Shown here: positions 43,897-52,522 of the stretch, in pieces
Layout: each line of letters starts with the position of its first letter
How positions within the stretch are numbered: the first letter of the stretch is position 1
Assembly (NCBI GenBank): GCA_903949285.1
Contig: CAJAYT010000096.1
Span: 1-64,000 of the forward strand
Reading direction: 5' to 3'
Length of the DNA stretch: 64,000 bases
Source of the DNA: an uncultured Burkholderiales bacterium
GTDB lineage: Bacteria; Pseudomonadota; Gammaproteobacteria; Burkholderiales; Burkholderiaceae_C
Made by a program: the position numbers and the translations under genes
Notes under the pieces: model-generated
What the model saw: the letters and a program-made list of their open reading frames with translations, nothing else
Told to the model about the DNA's origin: nothing
The model's database searches: none

Positions 43897-45066
43897 TTAC
43901 ATCTTGCAACCTAAACCAGGGTCCGCAAGCGACTTGTGCGCAACGCCTTCAAGAATGTTCTCCTTGCCGACCACTTTGCGAAGGTAGATGTCTTGAACGG
44001 GATTGTGGCTGCTGGACAATGTAAAGGCTCCTCGTGGACTGTCAATCTTTGCTGCGCGAAGTGCTTGTGCGAAGCCGTTGATATTCTTAGGATCCCCTTT
44101 TGTTGCATTCAATCCGATGCTAAGCATTTGAGCTGCATCATAGCCTTGAACGGCGTAGACATCAGGCTGTAGTTTATAGGTTTTTGCATAGGCTAATCTA
44201 AAGCTTTGATCGCGTTTATTATTGAGATTGTCTGCGTAGTGAAGCGTTGTCAAAATGCCCTCAGCATCTGAGCCCTCGGCGTCCAAGGTGCCGTCTGTTA
44301 AAAACCCAGATCCGTAAAGAGGGATCTTCTTTTTTAGTCCTGCGGCGGAGTAGTCTTTTACAAATTTAACGGCGCCACCACCTGCAAAGAATGTGAACAC
44401 TGCGTCGGGTTTGAGAGAGGCGATTTCAGTTAGGAGTGCTTGAAACTCAACGTTGGGGAAGGGCAGGCTTAGATCTTTGATGATGGTTCCACCATTTTGC
44501 TCAAAACCATCTTTGAAACCTTTCATGGTCTCTTCACCGGCTGCGTATTTCCATGTGATGGTCACAATGCGTTTGTTCCCTTTTTTAGCCGCTATCTCAC
44601 CCATCGCGTACCCGGGTTGCCAGTTGGAGAAGCTAGAGCGGAATATGTTCATGGCACACATAGGGCCTGTTACTGCTTGAGCGCCCGCATTGGGCACAAT
44701 CAGAATTGTTCCTGACTCTTTTGCGGCTTTTGCCATAGCCATGGCGACTCCGCTGTGAACCGAGCCGATGATGACATCTACATTGTCTCGTTTGATTAGT
44801 TTGTTGACGTTATCGGTGGCCTTTGATGGATCGCTTTCATCGTCCACAGATACAAATTCAAGTTCACGACCTGCTAGTTTGCCGCCTTGTTCGCTCAGGT
44901 ACAGGCGAAAGCCGTTTTCAATAGCTGTGCCCAAGGACGCATAGGTGCCTGTGGCTGGAAGCATAAAGCCTATTTTGAGTTTGCCTGTATTTTGAGCCCA
45001 AGATAGGGGGGAGGCCATCAGCATGGCCATCGTTAAAACTAAACTCGCTGTTTGTCTTCTTTTCAT
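43897..45066 (-). CDS. Liv-type ABC transporter substrate-binding protein, probably for benzoate
   Basis: A periplasmic binding protein of 389 residues with a cleaved signal (LSWAQN) and the type-I fold (IGFMLPATGTYASLGTAIENGF, VDVIIGSVHSGVAMAMAKAA, YGSGFLTDG). Type-I binding proteins in box clusters are associated with aromatic acids such as benzoate or 4-hydroxybenzoate. The location between the permease and CoA ligase genes supports that; ligand specificity is inferred. Confidence 0.9.
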   Translation of the reverse strand: MKRRQTASLVLTMAMLMASPLSWAQNTGKLKIGFMLPATGTYASLGTAIENGFRLYLSEQGGKLAGRELEFVSVDDESDPSKATDNVNKLIKRDNVDVIIGSVHSGVAMAMAKAAKESGTILIVPNAGAQAVTGPMCAMNIFRSSFSNWQPGYAMGEIAAKKGNKRIVTITWKYAAGEETMKGFKDGFEQNGGTIIKDLSLPFPNVEFQALLTEIASLKPDAVFTFFAGGGAVKFVKDYSAAGLKKKIPLYGSGFLTDGTLDAEGSDAEGILTTLHYADNLNNKRDQSFRLAYAKTYKLQPDVYAVQGYDAAQMLSIGLNATKGDPKNINGFAQALRAAKIDSPRGAFTLSSSHNPVQDIYLRKVVGKENILEGVAHKSLADPGLGCKM

Positions 45067-45092
45067 AAGGGTCTCCTAAATTGAATTACTAT

Positions 45093-45905
45093 TTATTGTT
45101 TGGTTAAATCGGTTGATGTATTTTGGTGGGTTTTAAAAAAATTTAAACAAATATCATTGAGCTTTTGGGGCTGATCGCGGTGAGGGGAGTGACCACAGGC
45201 GTTCATTTCAACCAGTTGTGTTTGTCCAAGTCTTTGCGCAATCCCCTTGATTTGTGCCATCGTGCCGTATTCATCATCCACACCTTGCACGGCAAGGACT
45301 GGACAGTGAATGGATTTGATTTCTTCCTCAATAGTCCAACTGCGAAAATCAGGATTTAACCAAATTTGGCTCCATCCCCCAAATGCTGAATCTACATCAG
45401 CATGGTAGCGACTTAAACGCTGGCGTAAATTAGTGTTTACATAAGCTTCTCGTGCTTTTTCAATGCTTAAAATGGACAGATCCTCCACCATGATGTGCGG
45501 GGCCAGGACGATTAAGCCGGCTACAGGATACTGGGATGCGTGCAGCAGCGCAATAGAGCCTCCGTCGCTGTGGCCCAGCAGCCATGGTTTTTCGTATATA
45601 TCCAAGGCTTTAAAGAGCGCAGGGATGACTTCAAAGGCTTGTCGGTGCATGAAATCTGGAGCCCACTGCTCATTTTGCCCACGCGGCGTGGACTGGCCGT
45701 ACCCAGGGCGGGAGTACACCAAGCCTCTCATCTCAAGCACGTTACAAAGCTCTTGGGGATAGTCCCTCCACATTGCCGTGGATCCCAAGCCTTCGTGTAA
45801 AAAAACCAATAAAGGACGATTGGTTAACTCTGCGTTAATCCACTGGTACTCAATTTGGACGCTGCGGGCTTGCCAATCGATCTTTGCAAATGAGGTCTTG
45901 GCCAT
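45093..45905 (-). CDS. Alpha/beta hydrolase of the box cluster
   Basis: A 270-residue alpha/beta hydrolase: oxyanion segment FLHEGLGSTAMWRDYP, nucleophile elbow GHSDGG, an acid near VQGVDDEYG, and the catalytic His in CGHSPHRDQP. Such hydrolases are regular members of benzoyl-CoA box clusters; a role in hydrolysing a CoA thioester or ester by-product is plausible but not shown. It lies between the binding-protein gene and the benzoate-CoA ligase. Confidence 0.87.
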   Translation of the reverse strand: MAKTSFAKIDWQARSVQIEYQWINAELTNRPLLVFLHEGLGSTAMWRDYPQELCNVLEMRGLVYSRPGYGQSTPRGQNEQWAPDFMHRQAFEVIPALFKALDIYEKPWLLGHSDGGSIALLHASQYPVAGLIVLAPHIMVEDLSILSIEKAREAYVNTNLRQRLSRYHADVDSAFGGWSQIWLNPDFRSWTIEEEIKSIHCPVLAVQGVDDEYGTMAQIKGIAQRLGQTQLVEMNACGHSPHRDQPQKLNDICLNFFKTHQNTSTDLTKQ

Positions 45906-45944
45906 AGTTGAAAAGGGATAGTGGACGCTGTAAGTGCGCAGGCA

Positions 45945-47531
45945 CTACTGCTCTTGTAGACGAAGTTTGAAGCGCTGAATTTTCCCAGTTGCGGTTTTGG
46001 GCAAATCGTCCACAAACGAAATTATTCTTGGATACTTATAGGGCGCAAGTTTATCTTTGACAAAGGCTTTGAGTTCATCCTCTGTCACGTTTGCCCCTGC
46101 TTTGCGAACAACAAAGGCCTTTGTTTTCGTCAAGCCTTCACTGTCGTTGATCCCAATTACCGCGGCCTCCAAGACCGCGGGATGCTGTATCAATGTGCCC
46201 TCTACTTCAAATGGGCTTACATAAATTCCACTGACCTTGAGCATGTCATCTGAGCGACCACAGTAGGTATAGGTGCCGTCATCGTTGAGGACGTACTTAT
46301 CCCCGCTTTTGGTCCATCCCCCTTGGAATGTTTCCCGACTTTTCTCGCGGTTACCCCAGTACATGAGGGCCGCTGAGGGGCCCTTGATATACAAATCGCC
46401 CTGTTCACCAATGGGGGCCGCTAAGCCGTCATCACCGCGCAGTTCAATCTCATAACCTGGAACAGGCCAGCCGGTGGTCCCGTATTTGACTTCCCCAGGG
46501 CGGTTGGAGATGAAAATGTGAAGCATCTCCGTAGAGCCTATTCCGTCGACAATATTCACACCGTAATGTCTTGTGAACCTTTCCCCAATTTCTGCAGGAA
46601 GGGCCTCACCCGCTGAGGACACTAAACGCATCGACACCTGCTCTTTGCTGGGCAGGCTTGGATGCGAGAGCATCCCAGCAAAGCCAGTGGGCGCTCCGAA
46701 AAAGACAGTTGGACGAACCCCACCCACTCCTCCCGTCCAGCGTTTGAAAGTTGCCTCCGGTGTAGGGCGCTCAGCCATCAAAATCGCACAAGCACCCACA
46801 CACATCGGAAAGGTCAGTCCATTGCCCAAGCCGTAGGCAAAGAATAGTTTTGCTGCAGAAAAACAAACATCGTTTTCACTGATTTTCAAAACTCCTTTAC
46901 CGTAAAGTAGCGATGTCCAGTAGGGGTTAGCGTGAGAGTGCACTGCGCCTTTGGGGCGACCCGTAGAGCCCGACGAGTAGAGCCAAAATCCGGGATCGTC
47001 GGCCCTTGTCATACAGGCTTTGGCAAGGGGCTCGTGGGCACGCAAAAATGAATCAAACTCCACCTCTGAGGGGTGAAGGGGCGCAACAGGGTTGGAGACA
47101 ATGACTTTGACCACTTCATGGTCTGACCGTGTCATGGCTGCAGTTAAAGTGGGTAACAACGCACCAGATACCAAAACGGCCTGTGCTCTTGAGTGTTCAA
47201 GCATATAGGCATAGTCGTCGGCGGTTAAAAGCGTATTCACAGCAACAGGCACGAGTCCCGCGTACATGGCTCCTAAAAAACTCACGGGCCAATCGTTGCA
47301 GTCATGCATCAATAACAACACTCGCTCCTCTCGGCGCACACCAATGCTTCTCAGCGCAGAGGCTAAGCTGCGCACGCGTTTTTCGAGTTGACCATAGCTC
47401 ATGACGCCTGCGTCGTCTATGAAGGCTGGACGCTCAAGTCGGTGTTGATTGATGTCTAATAAGTACTTGGCGAAATTAAATTTTTCTGGGGGTGGTGCTA
47501 CACCAGCATGTCCATTTAAATCAGTGTTCAT
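45945..47531 (-). CDS. bclA: Benzoate-CoA ligase
   Basis: Activates benzoate to benzoyl-CoA with ATP, the entry step of the box pathway. Motifs: P-loop YSSGSTGRPKGAVHSH, GIGSTEMLHIF, GWTKSGDKY, CGRSDDMLKVSGIYVSPFEVE and TGKIQRFKLR with the catalytic Lys. The N-terminal FNFAKYLLD and the GSTEMLHIFISN motif are typical of benzoate-CoA ligases. 528 residues is the usual length. Confidence 0.93.
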   Translation of the reverse strand: MNTDLNGHAGVAPPPEKFNFAKYLLDINQHRLERPAFIDDAGVMSYGQLEKRVRSLASALRSIGVRREERVLLLMHDCNDWPVSFLGAMYAGLVPVAVNTLLTADDYAYMLEHSRAQAVLVSGALLPTLTAAMTRSDHEVVKVIVSNPVAPLHPSEVEFDSFLRAHEPLAKACMTRADDPGFWLYSSGSTGRPKGAVHSHANPYWTSLLYGKGVLKISENDVCFSAAKLFFAYGLGNGLTFPMCVGACAILMAERPTPEATFKRWTGGVGGVRPTVFFGAPTGFAGMLSHPSLPSKEQVSMRLVSSAGEALPAEIGERFTRHYGVNIVDGIGSTEMLHIFISNRPGEVKYGTTGWPVPGYEIELRGDDGLAAPIGEQGDLYIKGPSAALMYWGNREKSRETFQGGWTKSGDKYVLNDDGTYTYCGRSDDMLKVSGIYVSPFEVEGTLIQHPAVLEAAVIGINDSEGLTKTKAFVVRKAGANVTEDELKAFVKDKLAPYKYPRIISFVDDLPKTATGKIQRFKLRLQEQ

Positions 47532-47558
47532 AAAGTATTTGTGTAAGAGGGGGGCGGC

Positions 47559-49133
47559 TCAAACGCCCGTTGGTTTGAGTTTCGATAAGACGACCGTGCT
47601 GGCTTGAACTGCTGCTCTGCGGTGGTAAAAGGAAAGTGCTCGCAGACCCCCGAGTTCCTCTCCGCCCCCGGCTCTGCCGGGTCCTCCGTGAAGGGACTGG
47701 GGCATCACATTGCCGTGCCCTGTGTGCACGGCGCCAACATCGGGGGAGACGAGATGAACACGACCGTGAGTGTCGGTGAGCTCTGGAATGACTTGAGCCA
47801 GTTTCGTGTGATCGGTTGCAAAGACTGACGCCACCAAAGAGCCTTGCCCGCGGCGGATGAGCTCTAATGCGTGATTTAAATCGTTTTCTCTGTATGGGAT
47901 GAGTGTCGCGACAGGGCCAAACACCTCGGTGTCGTGAACTCGCCTAGCAGCGTCACTGCCACTCGCGGTGCGCGTTCCAAGAAGTGTGGGTCCAACGCAG
48001 CAAGCAACGCTTGGATCCACGTCTATCAAGGTATGTTTGTTTGCGCTGTGCAAGGTCTCGCAGTCTTGCTCTAAAAAAGCCAAGCCCTGCGCGACGCTGT
48101 TGTATTGTTCGCGGTTGATGAGAGAGCCCATTCGAACGGATTCGTGTCTGGGGTTTCCAACGGTGGTTTTCTCTAATCGAGCTGAAATCGCTTGTGCAGC
48201 TGCGCTGTATAAACTCTGGGGCACGAATACGCGGCGAATGGCTGTACATTTTTGACCCGCTTTGACGGTCATCTCACGTGCCACTTCTTTAGCGAGTAAA
48301 TCCAAGGCTTCACTGGAGGCGCTCTCACCAGGCAGGAGGAGCGCGGAGTTCACACTGTCGGCTTCGATATTGACCCGCACGGATTTTTGCGTCACTGCAG
48401 GGTGCGCGCGAATGATGCTGGCTGTCTGCGCAGAGCCTGTGAAGGAGATAACGTCAAAGGGCTCTAGTTGGTCCATCAAACCAGCAGAACTGCCGCAGAT
48501 GATAGACAGCGCTCCAGTTGGGAAAATGCCCGCGTCTATGACATCTTTGATCATTCGCTGTGTTAACCAAGCCGTGGTGGTTGCGGGTTTGACAATGACA
48601 GGCACACCAGACAGGAGTGCGGGTGCTGCTTTCTCCCACAAACCCCATGAGGGGAAATTGAAGGCGTTGATAAAGAGAGCAACTCCCCGGGTCGGAGTAA
48701 GAATATGTTGAGACTGAAAAAGAGGGTCTTTGCCCAGTGCTTGCCAGTCCCCGTCTAATAAGAAGTGATCGTCGCCCAAATTTTGACCTAATTTTGCATA
48801 GGTGCCTAAGGTGTAAATACCTCCATCAACATCCACTGCAGTGTCGTTTTTAACAGTTCCGCTGTTGGCAATGGAGATGTCGTAGTAAGCGTCTCGGTTG
48901 GCCTGTAACAATTTCGATGCCGCAGCCAGCATGGCTGCTCGTTGCGGGTAGGTAAGACTGCGAAGGGCTGAGCCGCCGGTATTTCTGGCGAAAGCAAACG
49001 CACCAGCCAGGTCAACTCCAGAGGCATCGACACGCACGAGCTCGGTACCTAAAACTGGATCTATCAACGCGCTACCACGCCCAGTGCTGTTGATCCATTT
49101 GCCACTGATGTAGTTGGGGAGGAGTTCGCTCAT
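47559..49133 (-). CDS. boxD: 3,4-dehydroadipyl-CoA semialdehyde dehydrogenase
   Basis: Oxidises the ring-opened semialdehyde made by BoxC to 3,4-dehydroadipyl-CoA (NADP-dependent in characterised systems). This aldehyde dehydrogenase has 524 residues and resembles the PaaZ N-terminal domain: FTGSAQTA for NAD(P), the NIEADSVN glutamate and the catalytic Cys in KAGQKCTAIRRVF. Also called boxZ in some strains. It is placed between the DUF4863 gene and the ligase. Confidence 0.92.
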   Translation of the reverse strand: MSELLPNYISGKWINSTGRGSALIDPVLGTELVRVDASGVDLAGAFAFARNTGGSALRSLTYPQRAAMLAAASKLLQANRDAYYDISIANSGTVKNDTAVDVDGGIYTLGTYAKLGQNLGDDHFLLDGDWQALGKDPLFQSQHILTPTRGVALFINAFNFPSWGLWEKAAPALLSGVPVIVKPATTTAWLTQRMIKDVIDAGIFPTGALSIICGSSAGLMDQLEPFDVISFTGSAQTASIIRAHPAVTQKSVRVNIEADSVNSALLLPGESASSEALDLLAKEVAREMTVKAGQKCTAIRRVFVPQSLYSAAAQAISARLEKTTVGNPRHESVRMGSLINREQYNSVAQGLAFLEQDCETLHSANKHTLIDVDPSVACCVGPTLLGTRTASGSDAARRVHDTEVFGPVATLIPYRENDLNHALELIRRGQGSLVASVFATDHTKLAQVIPELTDTHGRVHLVSPDVGAVHTGHGNVMPQSLHGGPGRAGGGEELGGLRALSFYHRRAAVQASTVVLSKLKPTGV

Positions 49134-49141
49134 TGGAACCT

Positions 49142-49654
49142 TTATTGTTGGGTGAATTCAATAGCGCCGTTTGGCAGGAGGTAAAGCACCAGAGCACGCC
49201 CCTTTGTCACAGTCGGTTTGTGTGCACTACCGGGTGGGCAGACCAGCCACCCCGCGGGGCGCGAGTCGAACTCTGCCTCATCATCAATGGGCATGATCAG
49301 ATCAATCTCCCCGTTTGGATGGGTGTGGTGCGGGCCCGCGATGTTCTCCATGAGGACAACGTCAACTGAAAAACCGTGTAATTCTTCGGACGGCTTGAAG
49401 ATACGCCCGTAACGAATGCCACCTCCCTCGCGGTTACATAGCCAGCCCTTTGAGACCCCTTGCTCGCAGGCCTCTTTGAGCTCCCGGTAAATAGAGGTAT
49501 CCGGCCCCATGTTTTGATTCAACCACGCGTCCAACTCGAGATTAATTGCACGGGAGTGAATTTGGGCTGTGATTGACGCAAGTTGATTCTTGAACCGGTC
49601 CTGCGCTTGAATGATTTCTTCATCAACGGGTTGGGTGCTTGCCATGGTCATCAA
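49142..49654 (-). CDS. DUF4863 / hydroxylaminobenzoate-lyase-like cupin
   Basis: A 170-residue protein with a cupin-like metal site, HHTHPNGEIDLIMP, and GWLVCPPGSAHKPTV later in the barrel. The family includes 4-hydroxylaminobenzoate lyase (PnbB) and is repeatedly found as the first gene opposite boxR in box clusters, where its role is unclear. The ATG at 49645 (MASTQ) is an alternative start. It is the first gene of the leftward operon, with the boxR control region upstream. Confidence 0.8.
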   Translation of the reverse strand: MMTMASTQPVDEEIIQAQDRFKNQLASITAQIHSRAINLELDAWLNQNMGPDTSIYRELKEACEQGVSKGWLCNREGGGIRYGRIFKPSEELHGFSVDVVLMENIAGPHHTHPNGEIDLIMPIDDEAEFDSRPAGWLVCPPGSAHKPTVTKGRALVLYLLPNGAIEFTQQ

Positions 49655-49666
49655 TATGTATTATTA

Positions 49667-49728
49667 TGCATGTCAGAAGATTAGCATGATTTAAACAGCA
49701 CGTCCAGTATTTTTTGCAGTATATTGCA
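49667..49728. promoter_or_regulatory. Probable BoxR operator between the leftward box operon and boxR
   Basis: TGCA occurs at 49667-49670, 49715-49718 and 49725-49728. The last two form TTGCAGTATATTGCAT, with TGCA starts 10 bases apart. A 14-of-16 match stands in the boxR-boxC gap. BzdR/BoxR-type regulators are known to bind TGCA-containing repeats. Confidence 0.65.
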
Positions 49729-49770
49729 TGTTATCGGGATAATACCTATTTTTGAATACTTTGAGGCAAG

Positions 49771-50652
49771 ATGACAGAGGTCGATGGGATTAAAAACCCT
49801 TTATTGGTAGCGCTTGGAGAGCGTGTGCGCGCCCTTCGGGCTAGGAGGGGCCTTACCCGAAAGGTGTTGGCTACAACCGCAGGTGTCTCTGAGCGGCACC
49901 TGGCAAGTCTGGAGTACGGGGAGGGCAACGCATCCATTCTTGTATTACAACAAGTTGCTACGGCCCTTCAGTGCTCGCTGGCCGAACTAATAGGGGACGT
50001 CACCACCAGTTCCCCAGAGTGGCTACTCATTAGAGAAATGCTCAGTCCCCGCACTGAGGAGGATTTGCGAAGGGTACGTCTTCAAGTCTCTGAGATTTTT
50101 GGAGTCACCCAGGACCACGCTCGCATCAACCGTATCGCCTTGATTGGGCTTCGAGGCGCGGGTAAATCCACTCTTGGAGAGCTCTTGGCCAAGGACCTGG
50201 GTTACGCCTTTATTGAGTTAAGTCGGGAGATTGAGAAGTTTGCGGGTTGCAGCATCAGCGAAATTCATAACCTCTACGGCACGCATGCTTACCGTCGCTA
50301 CGAGCGACGCGCACTAGAGGAGGCCATCCAGATTTATCCCGAAGTGGTTATTGCCACCCCAGGCGGTTTGGTCTCCGACACCGCCACACTCAATGAGTTG
50401 CTATCGCATTGCTATACCGTCTGGCTCCAAGCTCTCCCAGAGGATCATTTGTCTCGCGTAGCCGCCCAAGGTGACATGAGACCCATGGCCGGCAGAGCCG
50501 AGGCCATTGAAGATCTGAAATTAATTCTAGAGGGGCGCGCTCCTTTTTACGCAAAGGCCGACGTTACCTTTGATACCAGTGCACAGCCTCTTGAGGAAAC
50601 CTTCCAGATCCTGCGCGCTCACCTTAGAACGGTCCTACCTCTCGCCGTCTAA
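49771..50652 (+). CDS. boxR: BoxR/BzdR-type regulator: XRE domain fused to a shikimate-kinase-like domain
   Basis: A 293-residue benzoyl-CoA-responsive repressor. The N-terminal helix-turn-helix (RGLTRKVLATTAGVSERHLASLEYGEGNAS, residues 29-57) binds DNA. The C-terminal domain has Walker A GLRGAGKST (about residue 130) and shikimate-kinase-like segments, and in this family binds benzoyl-CoA rather than acting as an active kinase. It lies between the divergent operon and boxC, with TGCA doublets on both sides, consistent with control of both operons and itself. Confidence 0.95.
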   Translation: MTEVDGIKNPLLVALGERVRALRARRGLTRKVLATTAGVSERHLASLEYGEGNASILVLQQVATALQCSLAELIGDVTTSSPEWLLIREMLSPRTEEDLRRVRLQVSEIFGVTQDHARINRIALIGLRGAGKSTLGELLAKDLGYAFIELSREIEKFAGCSISEIHNLYGTHAYRRYERRALEEAIQIYPEVVIATPGGLVSDTATLNELLSHCYTVWLQALPEDHLSRVAAQGDMRPMAGRAEAIEDLKLILEGRAPFYAKADVTFDTSAQPLEETFQILRAHLRTVLPLAV

Positions 50653-50723
50653 CGCTCAAATAGCCCCAACCGACCCATTTAGTTCCTGGTGGTTTTAGGC
50701 GTTTACCCTCGGTTGTAAAAAAA

Positions 50724-50758
50724 TGCATGTTAATCCAATATTGTTGCAATATAATGCA
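50724..50758. promoter_or_regulatory. Probable BoxR operator upstream of boxC
   Basis: TGCA at 50724, 50745 and 50755; the last two form TTGCAATATAATGCAT, 14 of 16 identical to the site near 49714. It lies 73-107 bases before the boxC ATG, where a boxC promoter would be. Confidence 0.65.
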
Positions 50759-50830
50759 TAAATATTGGGGCCTGACCTTGAATCAATACAAGTCAGAGGC
50801 TCGCATCATTTTTAAACTGGAGACCGATTA

Positions 50831-52498
50831 ATGAATGAAACGACTCTCGTCAATTACCAAATTGAGCCAAGCCAATACAAGCACTGGTCGGTTAAGTACG
50901 AAGGCGAAGTGGCAACGCTTCAGCTCAATATCAATGAGGACGGGGGAATTAGGCCTGGCTACAAATTAAAACTCAACAGTTACGACTTGGGCGTTGACAT
51001 TGAGTTGTACGACGCACTCAACCGTATTCGCTTTGAGCACCCAGAAGTGAAAAGCGTTGTGGTCACGAGTCTACGTGACCGTATCTTTTGCTCGGGTGCA
51101 AATATCTTCATGCTTGGACTCTCAACGCATGCTTGGAAGGTGAATTTTTGTAAATTCACTAACGAAACACGCAACGGTATCGAAGACACCAGTAGGCATA
51201 GTGGTTTGAAGTTCGTAGCAGCCGTTAACGGCGCGTGCGCTGGTGGGGGCTATGAACTGGCCTTGGCTTGTGATGAAATTGTATTGGTCGATGACCGCTC
51301 CTCTGCGGTGTCTTTGCCTGAGGTGCCTTTGCTAGGCGTGCTCCCCGGAACGGGTGGATTGACGCGAGTAACTGACAAACGAAAAGTACGTCACGATCAT
51401 GCTGATATTTTCTGCACAAGCGTTGAAGGTGTTCGCGGTCAACGCGCAGTCGAGTGGCGTTTGGTGGATGAAGTGGCAAAGCCTGCTCAGTTTGATGCGG
51501 CTGTTCAAGCCAGAGCCGCGCGAACAACACACAACTGCAAGCGCCCAGGCCTGTCCGCAGCAGGTCAAGGTGTTGCGTTACCCATACTCAAGCGTCAAAT
51601 GGCTGCAGACAGCATAACTTACGAGTATGTGCAAGTTGAAATTGACCGGGCCAAGCGCACAGCGACCTTGACGGTGCATTCACCTAAAGGCTCATTGCCA
51701 GAGACAATCCAGGCTATCCATGCTGCTGGAGCGAATTGGTATCCCCTGCAAATGGCCAGGGAGTTAGATGATGCTATTTTGAACCTGCGCACCAATGAGC
51801 TCGATATCGGCACTTGGTTGCTTAAGACCGCGGGTGACAGCAAGCTGGCGCTGCGCAGTGATGAACTCTTGGCTCAGCACCAAGAACATTGGTTGGTCAA
51901 TGAAACGATTGGCTTGCTGCGTCGCACCTTAGCACGTGTGGACGTTACATCACGCTCATTATTTGCACTCATAGATGAGGGCTCTTGTTTTGTTGGCACA
52001 TTAGCGGAGTTGGCATTTGCTGCAGATCGCGCTTATATGCTGGATCTGCCAGATAGCCCTGAAAGAACGCCTCATTTGGCTCTGAGTGAAATGAACTTTG
52101 GGTACTTCCCCATGGTTAATCATCAGTCACGGCTACAACGACGCTTTTATGAGGAAGTGGGACCTTTAGAGGCTGCGCGTGCCACAGTGGGTCAACTCTT
52201 GGATGCACAAAAAACACTGGCACTTGGTTTGGTCACCGCAGCTCCCGATGATATTGACTGGGCAGACGAAATTCGTCTGGCGGTCGAGGAACGGGCAGCC
52301 ATGTCCCCCGACAGCCTGACAGGACTCGAGGCGAATTTGCGGTTTTCTGAAAAAGAAAGCATGGAGACGCGCATTTTTGGTCGCTTATCAGCATGGCAAA
52401 ACTGGATTTTTAACCGACCCAACGCGGTTGGTGAAAAAGGAGCTCTCAAGGTCTACGGCAAAGGCGAAAAAGCAGCCTTTGACCTCAACCGCGTTTAA
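50831..52498 (+). CDS. boxC: BoxC, 2,3-epoxybenzoyl-CoA dihydrolase
   Basis: Opens the ring of 2,3-epoxybenzoyl-CoA hydrolytically, giving 3,4-dehydroadipyl-CoA semialdehyde and formate. A 555-residue crotonase-superfamily protein; CSGANIFMLGLSTHAWK and CAGGGYELALACDEIVLVDD mark the oxyanion-hole and active-site region, and the long second crotonase-like half is usual for BoxC. It is the first gene of boxCBA after boxR, with BoxR-type sites upstream. Confidence 0.95.
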   Translation: MNETTLVNYQIEPSQYKHWSVKYEGEVATLQLNINEDGGIRPGYKLKLNSYDLGVDIELYDALNRIRFEHPEVKSVVVTSLRDRIFCSGANIFMLGLSTHAWKVNFCKFTNETRNGIEDTSRHSGLKFVAAVNGACAGGGYELALACDEIVLVDDRSSAVSLPEVPLLGVLPGTGGLTRVTDKRKVRHDHADIFCTSVEGVRGQRAVEWRLVDEVAKPAQFDAAVQARAARTTHNCKRPGLSAAGQGVALPILKRQMAADSITYEYVQVEIDRAKRTATLTVHSPKGSLPETIQAIHAAGANWYPLQMARELDDAILNLRTNELDIGTWLLKTAGDSKLALRSDELLAQHQEHWLVNETIGLLRRTLARVDVTSRSLFALIDEGSCFVGTLAELAFAADRAYMLDLPDSPERTPHLALSEMNFGYFPMVNHQSRLQRRFYEEVGPLEAARATVGQLLDAQKTLALGLVTAAPDDIDWADEIRLAVEERAAMSPDSLTGLEANLRFSEKESMETRIFGRLSAWQNWIFNRPNAVGEKGALKVYGKGEKAAFDLNRV

Positions 52499-52522
52499 CG
52501 ATTCAATTTCAAGGAGATTCAC

